DNA of 6,363 nucleotides, taken from the NCBI GenBank assembly GCA_016295225.1, contig JAEDLP010000102.1, positions 1-6,363 on the forward strand, read 5' to 3'. This DNA is from Oscillospiraceae bacterium. GTDB lineage: Bacteria > Bacillota > Clostridia > Oscillospirales > Oscillospiraceae. Under the pieces are notes generated by a model. That model ran no database searches, was not told the origin of the DNA, and saw only the letters and a program-made list of their open reading frames with translations. Within the stretch, counting starts at the first letter, position 1. Each line of letters starts with the position of its first letter. Shown here one piece after another: positions 1-5,098 of this stretch. The position numbers and the translations under genes were made by a program.

Positions 1-9
1 AGGAGGTGA
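1..9 (+). promoter_or_regulatory. mutL ribosome binding site
   Basis: AGGAGGTGA is a full-length match to the 16S anti-Shine-Dalgarno sequence. It ends 6 nt before the ATG at 16, which fixes the mutL start. The window opens exactly on this site, so any upstream partner (mutS is a common neighbour) cannot be seen. Confidence 0.9.
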
Positions 10-15
10 GTCCCC

Positions 16-1974
16 ATGCCCGATATCCAAGTTCTAGACCCCCACGTAGCCGACCTGATCGCCGCCGGTGAGGTGGTGGAGCGTCCGGCCTCCGTAGCCA
101 AGGAGTTGGTAGAGAACGCCATCGACGCCGGGGCCACCTCCGTCACCGTGGAGATCCAAAAGGGCGGCATGGCTCTCATCCGGGTGGCTGACAACGGCTG
201 CGGCATCCCCTGGGACCAGTGCGAGACCGCCTTTCTCCGCCACGCCACCAGCAAGCTGCGGACCTCGGAGGATCTGGCCGCCATCGGCACCCTGGGCTTC
301 CGGGGAGAGGCCCTGGCCGCCATCTCCGCCGTGTCCCGGGTGGAGCTCTTCACCCGCACCCCCGGGGAGGACCTGGGGACCGCCCTGTCCATCGAGGGCG
401 GGGTGCTCCTGTCCAAGGATCGGGCGGGCTGCCCCCTGGGGACCACCATGGTGGTTCGGGATCTGTTCTACAACACCCCGGCCCGACTGAAATTTATGAA
501 GCGGGACGCCGCCGAAGGGGCCGCCGTCTTCGCCCTGGTCCAGAAGCTGGCCCTCTCCCACCCGGAGGTGGCTGTCAAGTTCATCCGGGACGGAAAGCAG
601 GAGCTGATGACCCCCGGGGACGGGAAGCTGCAGTCCGCCCTCTACGCTGTTTTCGGCCGGGACATCGCCCTGGGCTTCACCCCCGTGAAGGGGGAGAGCG
701 AGGACGTGACAGTCACCGGCTTTGTCTCCCTGCCCGCCTGCTGCCGGGGGACCCGGGGCTATCAGCACTTCTTCGTGAACGGCCGCCAGGTGAAGTCCCG
801 GCTGCTGATGACCGCCCTGGAAAAAGCCTATGAGAACCAGAAGATGGTGGGCAAGTTCCCCGGCTGCGTCCTCCAGGTGAAAATAAAGGCCAACGCCGTG
901 GACGTGAACGTCCACCCGGCCAAGACCGAGGTGAAATTCCTCTCCGAGCGGAAGGTCTTCGACGGGGTTTACTACGCTGTCCTCTCCGCCCTGAACGGCC
1001 AGGAGCGGCACCCGGCCATGGAGTTTGCAAAGCCCAGGGAGACCGCCCCCGTGACCGCCCAGGCCGTCTCAAAGACCTTCCCCCTGCGGGATACGCTGGG
1101 GCGTCAGGCTCCGTCCATTCTGCGGCCGGTGGAGAAGGGTTTCCCTTCCATGGACACCCCTCTATCCCCAAAGAAACCGGAGTTTTCCCCCAAATCCGCC
1201 GAGAAATCCACAGTTTTCCGCAGAAATGTGGAAAAACCAGTGGAAAATGTTGAAAAACCTGTGTACAAAGGGGAAACGCCCCCGCCTGTACCCATTCCTA
1301 CACGCCCGCCCGAGCCTGAATCGGAGCAATTGCAGATGACGCCCCCGCCGGTTCCCTTGGTGGTGGAAAAACCAACGCCCCCACCCGACCCGGTTCCCCG
1401 GGAGGAGGAGCCCCCCTGGCGGCTGGCCGGGGAGGTTCTCCAGACCTACCTCATTGTGGAGCGGGGGGAGGAGATCCTCTTCATCGACAAGCACGCCGCC
1501 CACGAGCGGATGAACTTCGACCGGATGAAGGAGGCGGGGTACCAGCCCATGGCCCAGACCCTGCTGGCACCGGTGATCTTCACCCCCACCCCGGAGGAGG
1601 GGGCCGCCCTGCTGGACAACCTGGATCTGCTCCGCCGCTTCGGTTTCTCCTGCGGGGATTTCGGCGGCGGCGCCATCGCCGTCCGGGAGATCCCCGACTA
1701 CTTGGAGCCCGGCCAGGCGGAGGAGGCCCTGTGCGAGGTGGCCGGGAAGCTCCTGGCCGGAGCCGGGGCTGACCCGACCTCCGCCCGGGACGCCGTCCTC
1801 CACACCATGGCCTGCAAGGCCGCGGTGAAGGGCGGCCAGAAGAACAGCCGGGAGGAACTGCTGGTGGTGGCCCGGGCTGTGGTTTCCGGTCAGGTGAAGT
1901 ACTGCCCCCACGGCCGGCCGGTGGCCATCACCATGACGAAAGCTCAGCTGGAAAAACAGTTCAAACGGGCGTGA
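16..1974 (+). CDS. mutL: DNA mismatch repair protein MutL
   Basis: MutL couples mismatch recognition by MutS to strand incision and excision in the cytoplasm. The 652-residue protein has the N-terminal GHKL ATPase with ELVENAIDAGA (residues 30-40, catalytic Glu33 and Mg-binding Asn34), DNGCGI (59-64), GFRGEAL (94-100) and GTTMVVRDLFYNTPAR. A transducer domain follows to about residue 335. Next comes a proline/glutamate-rich linker (about 340-468) with VEKP repeats, then the C-terminal dimerisation/endonuclease domain. That domain shows DKHAAHERMNFD (491-502), ACKAAVK (599-605) and CPHGRP (630-635), the metal-binding motifs of nicking MutL proteins, so this is the endonuclease type rather than the E. 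coli type. One oddity is that the last acidic residue of the DQHA(X)2E(X)4E motif is Asp502 instead of Glu, and its Gln is Lys492. No clear terminator follows, so read-through into the nuclease gene is possible. Confidence 0.98.
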   Translation: MPDIQVLDPHVADLIAAGEVVERPASVAKELVENAIDAGATSVTVEIQKGGMALIRVADNGCGIPWDQCETAFLRHATSKLRTSEDLAAIGTLGFRGEALAAISAVSRVELFTRTPGEDLGTALSIEGGVLLSKDRAGCPLGTTMVVRDLFYNTPARLKFMKRDAAEGAAVFALVQKLALSHPEVAVKFIRDGKQELMTPGDGKLQSALYAVFGRDIALGFTPVKGESEDVTVTGFVSLPACCRGTRGYQHFFVNGRQVKSRLLMTALEKAYENQKMVGKFPGCVLQVKIKANAVDVNVHPAKTEVKFLSERKVFDGVYYAVLSALNGQERHPAMEFAKPRETAPVTAQAVSKTFPLRDTLGRQAPSILRPVEKGFPSMDTPLSPKKPEFSPKSAEKSTVFRRNVEKPVENVEKPVYKGETPPPVPIPTRPPEPESEQLQMTPPPVPLVVEKPTPPPDPVPREEEPPWRLAGEVLQTYLIVERGEEILFIDKHAAHERMNFDRMKEAGYQPMAQTLLAPVIFTPTPEEGAALLDNLDLLRRFGFSCGDFGGGAIAVREIPDYLEPGQAEEALCEVAGKLLAGAGADPTSARDAVLHTMACKAAVKGGQKNSREELLVVARAVVSGQVKYCPHGRPVAITMTKAQLEKQFKRA

Positions 1975-1998
1975 CCAAAGTCTCCTTGGGATAATCGC

Positions 1999-2021
1999 GT
2001 CGTACTGATACGACACAGAAA
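1999..2021 (+). repeat. Left copy of imperfect direct repeat with hairpin
   Basis: This copy contains GTCGTA-CTGA-TACGAC, a perfect 6-bp stem with a 4-nt loop, followed by ACAGAAA. A related copy sits at 2146-2169 on the far side of the palindromic element. The two align over about 24 positions with three substitutions and a single-base gap. One substitution turns an A-T pair of the stem into a T-G wobble, so the hairpin largely survives in both. Function is unknown; it may be part of a larger repeat family or a duplicated flank. Confidence 0.55.
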
Positions 2022-2028
2022 CCGGAAG

Positions 2029-2132
2029 GCTATCACCCCTCAGTCAGCCTGACGGCTGCCAGCTCCCCTTACAGGGGAGCCAAAGCCTCCCCTGGGAGGG
2101 GAGGTGCCCCGAAGGGGCGGAGGGGTGCTATC
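2029..2132. repeat. MITE/REP-like palindromic element with four internal hairpins
   Basis: The outer arms CACCCCTC (2034-2041) and GAGGGGTG (2120-2127) are perfect inverted repeats. They enclose four hairpins in a row. These are CAGCC-TGAC-GGCTG (2045-2058), GCTCCCCT-TAC-AGGGGAGC (2062-2080), CCTCCCCT-GGG-AGGGGAGG (2086-2104) and GCCCC-GAA-GGGGC (2106-2118). The 6-bp sequence GCTATC occurs directly at both borders (2029-2034 and 2127-2132), as expected of a target-site duplication around a 92-bp element at 2035-2126. The element encodes no protein of its own. I recognise the general style as an interspersed palindromic repeat of GC-rich Clostridia, but copy number cannot be judged from one window. 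As RNA it would form a multi-branched structure in the mutL-nuclease spacer. Confidence 0.75.
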
Positions 2133-2145
2133 TCAAGCGGAGTAC

Positions 2146-2169
2146 GTCGTTACGGATGCGACGCAGAAA
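2146..2169 (+). repeat. Right copy of imperfect direct repeat with hairpin
   Basis: This is the partner of the repeat at 1999-2021. Its stem is CGTCGT (2145-2150) with GCGACG (2158-2163), including one G-T wobble and a 7-nt loop. It is followed by CAGAAA, which runs into the ribosome site of the nuclease gene. The hairpin lies about 16 nt upstream of the start codon and so sits in the 5' leader of that gene. Confidence 0.55.
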
Positions 2170-2174
2170 GGAGG
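2167..2174 (+). promoter_or_regulatory. Ribosome binding site choosing the nuclease start
   Basis: AAAGGAGG lies 4 nt before the ATG at 2179. It favours that start over the in-frame GTG at 2104, which falls inside the palindromic element and would add 25 residues with no resemblance to the family. Confidence 0.8.
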
Positions 2175-2178
2175 AGCC

Positions 2179-2538
2179 ATGGCCCTTCCACGAAATAAGA
2201 ACCTGTTGGGACATGCCCGCACTCTGCGCAAGGAAATGACCAAGGAAGAACGTCATCTGTGGTACGATTTCCTGCGCCGTCATCCGCTGAAATTTTACCG
2301 ACAAAAGACCATTGGGGACTACATCGTAGATTTTTATTGTGACCGGGCGAAGCTGGTTATCGAGTTAGATGGCAGCCAACACTATGAGCCCCCCGGTCAA
2401 CAGCACGACCAAGAAAGGACGCGAGTTTTGGAAACCATGGGAATCCATGTGATCCGCTTTTCCAATCTCGATGTGATACAAAATTTTGACGGGGTATGCC
2501 AAACGATTCAGATGGCTCTGGACAGTCGGATTCCCTGA
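2179..2538 (+). CDS. DUF559 / Vsr-like endonuclease-domain protein
   Basis: This 119-residue cytoplasmic protein is a single DUF559 domain, in the PD-(D/E)XK nuclease superfamily that also holds the very-short-patch-repair nuclease Vsr. Visible family features are an N-terminal helix ARTLRKEMTKEERHLW (13-28), an FYRQKTIGDYIVDFYC strand (39-54) with Asp51, and LVIELDGSQH (59-68) with Glu62, Asp64 and His68-adjacent polar residues. A C-terminal GIHVIRFSNLDV strand (88-99) follows. Asp51 and Glu62/Asp64 are the likely metal ligands. The biochemical role of most members is unproven; DNA nicking or a role in a repeat or mobile element are both possible. The gene is visibly AT-richer than mutL and miaA and uses TTA, TTT, AAA and GTT codons they avoid. 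It lies between two related palindromes inside an otherwise conserved gene pair, which suggests acquisition. It appears intact. No good promoter is seen, so transcription probably comes through from mutL. Confidence 0.88.
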   Translation: MALPRNKNLLGHARTLRKEMTKEERHLWYDFLRRHPLKFYRQKTIGDYIVDFYCDRAKLVIELDGSQHYEPPGQQHDQERTRVLETMGIHVIRFSNLDVIQNFDGVCQTIQMALDSRIP

Positions 2539-2541
2539 GAT

Positions 2542-2569
2542 AAAGCCTCCCCTCGAAAGGGGAGCCTTT
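2542..2569. repeat. Palindrome after the nuclease gene, possible weak terminator
   Basis: AAAGCCTCCCCT (2542-2553) pairs with AGGGGAGCCTTT (2558-2569) across a CGAA loop, a 12-position stem with a single C-C mismatch. It begins 3 nt after the nuclease stop codon. Its left arm is identical over 12 nt to 2082-2093 in the upstream element, and AGGGGAGCC is shared with 2073-2081, so it belongs to the same repeat family. The arm ends in TTT but no long T-run follows, so any termination would be weak. It may instead be the right boundary of the accessory unit. Confidence 0.7.
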
Positions 2570-2576
2570 GAAGGAG

Positions 2577-2584
2577 AAAGGAGG
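2577..2584 (+). promoter_or_regulatory. miaA ribosome binding site
   Basis: AAAGGAGG lies 6 nt before the ATG at 2591 and selects that start. Starts further upstream in the same frame overlap the nuclease gene and the palindrome and lack homology to MiaA. Confidence 0.85.
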
Positions 2585-2590
2585 CCTGCT

Positions 2591-3535
2591 ATGCCCCCGA
2601 AAATTGTCATCATCTGCGGGCCCACCGCCACGGGAAAGACCAAGCTGGGGGTGGCCCTGGCCAAACAGTGGAACGGCGAGGTGGTTTCCGCCGACTCCAT
2701 GCAGATCTACCGCCACATGGCCATCGGCACCGCCCGGCCCTCGGAGGAGGAGATGGAGGGCGTTCCCCACCACATGATGGCCATCGCCGATCCCTGGGAG
2801 AACTACAGCGTGGCCCGGTATGTGGAGGAGGCCTCAGCCTGTGTGGACGACATCCTGGCCCGGGGCAAGATCCCCTTCCTGGTGGGCGGGACAGGGCTGT
2901 ACATTGACGCCCTCTGCGCCGGCCGCACCTTCTCGGCCTTCCGGCCCGAGAGCGGCCACCGGGCGCGGCTCCAGAAAACAGCCGCCCAGGGGGGGCTGCC
3001 CGATCTGTGGAGAGACCTGCAGCGCATCGACCCCGATGCCGCCGAAAAGCTCCACCCCAACGACGAGAAGCGCATCATCCGGGCCCTGGAGGTCTGGTAT
3101 GAGACCGGGGAGACCATCACCGAGCACAATCGAAAGACCCGGGCCATCCCGCCCCGGTACGAGGCCCTCACCATCGCCCTCACCTATCAGGACCGCCAGG
3201 CCCTCTATGACCGCATCGACCGGCGGGTGGACGGGATGATGGAGCAGGGGCTGGCCGAGGAGGTTCGGAATCTCCTGGCCATGGGGGTCCCCAGTGCGTC
3301 CACCGCCATGCAGGCCATCGGCTACAAGGAGCTGGCCGACGCCGTGGCGAATCATGGCGATATCCAGGCCGCGGCGGAGGAAATCAAACTCCGCTCCCGT
3401 CAGTACGCCAAGCGGCAGCTCACCTGGTTCCGCAGGAACAAGGAAGTGCACTGGATATATTTGGAAAATAACCCGAATTTTACCGCTGTCGTTCAGGATT
3501 CGACGGATTTTCTGCGCCGGAAGGGATTACCATAG
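2591..3535 (+). CDS. miaA: tRNA dimethylallyltransferase MiaA
   Basis: MiaA transfers the dimethylallyl group of DMAPP to N6 of A37 in tRNAs that read UNN codons, which stabilises codon-anticodon pairing and reading frame. The 314-residue protein begins MPPKIVIICGPTATGKT, with the P-loop at residues 10-17. It continues with SADSMQIYRHMAIGTARP (from Ser34, including the substrate-recognition Asp-Ser), VPHHMM, LVGGTGLYIDAL, LHPNDEKRIIRALEVWYETG, the AIGYKEL motif and RQYAKRQLTWFR near the C-terminus. Length and motif order are normal for the family, and no key residue is missing. It lies upstream of hfq, as in many bacteria. Its last 60 or so bases are AT-richer than the rest. A nuclease island now separates it from mutL. 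Confidence 0.98.
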   Translation: MPPKIVIICGPTATGKTKLGVALAKQWNGEVVSADSMQIYRHMAIGTARPSEEEMEGVPHHMMAIADPWENYSVARYVEEASACVDDILARGKIPFLVGGTGLYIDALCAGRTFSAFRPESGHRARLQKTAAQGGLPDLWRDLQRIDPDAAEKLHPNDEKRIIRALEVWYETGETITEHNRKTRAIPPRYEALTIALTYQDRQALYDRIDRRVDGMMEQGLAEEVRNLLAMGVPSASTAMQAIGYKELADAVANHGDIQAAAEEIKLRSRQYAKRQLTWFRRNKEVHWIYLENNPNFTAVVQDSTDFLRRKGLP

Positions 3536-3550
3536 ACGCATCCTAAAGAT

Positions 3551-3557
3551 AAAGGAG
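3551..3557 (+). promoter_or_regulatory. hfq ribosome binding site
   Basis: AAAGGAG lies 9 nt before the ATG at 3567. It sets the hfq start within a longer open frame that reaches back into miaA. The 31-nt miaA-hfq gap contains no terminator, so the two are probably co-transcribed. Confidence 0.8.
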
Positions 3558-3566
3558 TGCGTCAAT

Positions 3567-3821
3567 ATGCAGACTGCAATCGCAACACAAACCAGAAAAC
3601 GCAACTTACAGGACCTACTTCTGTCCAAACTGCGCCGCAGCCGGATGGGGGCCACCGTCTTTTTGGTGAACGGCTTCCAGATCCGGGGAGAGATCCGGGG
3701 GTTTGACTCCTTCGTGGTCGTCATTTACAGCGACGGGAAGCAGCAGATGGTGTACAAGCACGCCATCTCCACCATCGTTCCCGAGCGGCCGCTGTCCTGG
3801 GAGGAGGAAGGGAGCGACTAA
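3567..3821 (+). CDS. hfq: RNA chaperone Hfq
   Basis: Hfq is an Sm-like hexameric ring protein that binds small RNAs and mRNAs. This 84-residue form carries the Sm1 stretch NLQDLLLSKLRRSRMGATVF (13-32), VNGFQIRGEIRGFDSF (34-49) and the Sm2 stretch SDGKQQMVYKHAISTI (55-70). Proximal-face residues Gln15, Phe49, Lys64 and His65 match E. coli Q8, F42, K56 and H57. The distal-face NGFQIRG follows the Gram-positive pattern (NGFQLRG in Bacillus). The lateral rim is RRSR at 23-26, closer to E. coli RRER than to Bacillus RKEN. A short acidic tail (SWEEEGSD) ends the protein. It follows miaA as in the classic miaA-hfq pair. The stop codon abuts a hairpin region that overlaps the next gene's ribosome site. 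Confidence 0.98.
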   Translation: MQTAIATQTRKRNLQDLLLSKLRRSRMGATVFLVNGFQIRGEIRGFDSFVVVIYSDGKQQMVYKHAISTIVPERPLSWEEEGSD

Positions 3822-3864
3822 GGAAGCCCTGATCCAATGGAAATCAGGTCTTCCGTAAGGAAGG
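3822..3864 (+). promoter_or_regulatory. Two competing hairpins at the hfq-adaptor junction
   Basis: Stem 1 pairs GGAAGCCCTGAT (3822-3833) with ATCAGGTCTTCC (3843-3854), 12 positions with one mismatch and a 9-nt loop. Stem 2 pairs CTTCC (3850-3854) with GGAAG (3859-3863) across a GTAA loop, a GNRA-type tetraloop. CTTCC is used by both, so only one can form. Stem 2 would cover the ribosome site AAGGAAGG (3857-3864) of the downstream adaptor gene (ATG at 3872). There is no T-run after stem 1, so it is not a standard intrinsic terminator. The complementarities are visible in the sequence; a switching function is inference. Confidence 0.5.
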
Positions 3865-3871
3865 CATACTT

Positions 3872-5095
3872 ATGAAAAAGCAGGGAGCAACATTCCAAAA
3901 AATTATTGTACCGGCCGTCATCGTGGCCATCGTGGTCTATCTGATCTTTTCCGCCTGGAACGGACTGCGGGACCCCTATTCCTTCGTGATCGTCTACACC
4001 GACACCATGGAGGAGAGCATCGACACCGAGGGCTGGGTGGTCCGGTCCGAGGAGCCGGTGAAGGGCGGCAGCGGCGGATTGATCCAGCTCAAGCGAAACG
4101 AGGGAGAGAAGGTGGCCGAGGGCGCCGCCATCGCCATGGTCTATGAGGACGAGGAATATGTGGACAACCAAGAGGAGCTGCTGCGTACCAAGTCGGACCT
4201 GACGGCCCTCCAGTATGCCACCTATGACGGGTCCCCTTCGGGCGCCATCCTGGAGGAGCAGATGATGGCTGCTCTGAGCGAGCTGCGGGCCGCCTCCTCT
4301 TCGGGGGATTACAGCAATCTCTCTGAGGAGACCGAGACCTACCGCAAGCTGGTGCTGCGGCGGGAGTTCCTGCTCTCCAGCGAGGCGGCTGCGGAAATGT
4401 CCCAGGCGGCCACGGAGCTGTACCAAAAGTATGAATCCCTGCAGAGCTATCAGTCCGGCGCCACCGAGATCACGGCGGCCCGGTCGGGCATGTTCTCTTC
4501 CCACCTGGATGGGTATGAGACCCTCCTTTCCCCCAAATCTCTCATCGGCCTTCTCCCGGAAGAGCTGGAGGCCTTTTCCGAGTTGACCCCCCTGTCCGCC
4601 GAGGACAGTCTGGGCAAGCTGGTCACCAACCCTGTGTGGTACTTTGCGGCCATTCTTCCCGGCCAGTACGCCCATGAGCTGAGTCCCGGCCAGACGGCGT
4701 CCATCTATTTCGACTCCATCTCCAAGACCCTGGTGATGGAGGTGGACAGCGTGGGCGAGGTCCAGGATGGCCAAGTGGTGGCGGTCTTCCGCTCCGCCCA
4801 GGACGAGCATGAGGCCGGCGAGCTCCGTCAGGAGAACTGCCGCCTCATCCTGGAGAGCGAGGAAGGCATCCTCATCCCCAAGGAGGCCCTGCGGGTCTAT
4901 GAAGGCGAAAACGGCGTCTTCGTATCCTCGGGTTATAACGCCGCATTCCGCCCGGTAAAGATCCTGGCGGAGAACGACGACTATTACCTGGTGAAACCCA
5001 ACCCCAAAAATGAGAATGATACAAGAATTCTTCGGTCCGGAGACGAGGTCGTCCTCGCGTCCGCCGAACTATATGATGGAAAGGTGGTACATTGA
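3872..5095 (+). CDS. HlyD-like membrane-anchored adaptor protein
   Basis: This 407-residue protein has a single N-terminal transmembrane segment (about residues 11-28, IIVPAVIVAIVVYLIF) and a large extracytoplasmic part. Residues about 45-92 resemble the first half of a lipoyl/biotinyl-like domain (VVRSEEPVKGGSGGLIQLKRNEGEKVAEGAAIAMVYED). A Glu/Ala/Leu-rich, mostly helical segment (about 95-195) follows. The second lipoyl half starts near ITAARSGMFSSHLDGYE (200-215), and beta-rich membrane-fusion-like domains extend to the C-terminus. This is the layout of HlyD/MacA-type efflux adaptors, which are also found in Gram-positives. No ABC transporter or other partner is encoded nearby; instead the gene lies between hfq and the yggS-sepF division cluster. 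The stop is 3 nt before the yggS start, implying translational coupling. Substrate and partner are unknown. The family call is by domain layout rather than a decisive motif. Confidence 0.75.
   Translation: MKKQGATFQKIIVPAVIVAIVVYLIFSAWNGLRDPYSFVIVYTDTMEESIDTEGWVVRSEEPVKGGSGGLIQLKRNEGEKVAEGAAIAMVYEDEEYVDNQEELLRTKSDLTALQYATYDGSPSGAILEEQMMAALSELRAASSSGDYSNLSEETETYRKLVLRREFLLSSEAAAEMSQAATELYQKYESLQSYQSGATEITAARSGMFSSHLDGYETLLSPKSLIGLLPEELEAFSELTPLSAEDSLGKLVTNPVWYFAAILPGQYAHELSPGQTASIYFDSISKTLVMEVDSVGEVQDGQVVAVFRSAQDEHEAGELRQENCRLILESEEGILIPKEALRVYEGENGVFVSSGYNAAFRPVKILAENDDYYLVKPNPKNENDTRILRSGDEVVLASAELYDGKVVH
5078..5087 (+). promoter_or_regulatory. yggS ribosome binding site inside the adaptor gene
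   Basis: GGAAAGGTGG lies 11 nt before the yggS ATG at 5099 and is contained in the last codons of the adaptor gene. This supports co-translation of the two genes. Confidence 0.55.
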
Positions 5096-5098
5096 CTT

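Noticed and set aside
34..1011. Long antisense open frame opposite mutL (325 codons)
   Set aside because: It is a mirror of third-position GC bias in mutL. The translation is Gly/His/Leu-rich, has no recognisable domain, and no ribosome site supports it.
1190..1280. ATCCACA/TGTGGA motifs in the mutL linker resembling DnaA boxes
   Set aside because: None matches TTATNCACA fully, and they are explained by codons for the VEKP-type linker repeats. There is no dnaA or dnaN nearby.
1975..1990. Short inverted repeat CCAA/TTGG after the mutL stop as a terminator
   Set aside because: The stem is only 4 bp and there is no T-run.
1960..1995. GATAAT-like -10 box (1990-1995) after mutL as a promoter for the nuclease
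   Set aside because: No acceptable -35 hexamer lies 16-18 nt upstream.
2034..2127. CRISPR array or tRNA-like gene suggested by the hairpin cluster
   Set aside because: There is no regular repeat-spacer pattern. The fold has four arms inside one stem but lacks tRNA consensus positions, a T-loop and a CCA end.
2104..2178. Upstream GTG start that would extend the nuclease by 25 residues
   Set aside because: The start lies inside the palindromic element and the added residues do not resemble DUF559 proteins. The ATG at 2179 has a well-placed AAAGGAGG.
3445..3500. AT-rich end of miaA as a promoter for hfq
   Set aside because: A TATATT-like box is present near 3456, but no -35 match sits at the right distance. 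The base shift alone is not enough to call a promoter.
3818..4810. Long antisense open frame opposite the adaptor gene (330 codons)
   Set aside because: This is the same composition artefact. The + strand frame has a transmembrane segment, lipoyl-like halves and a coupled downstream gene, so that is the real one.
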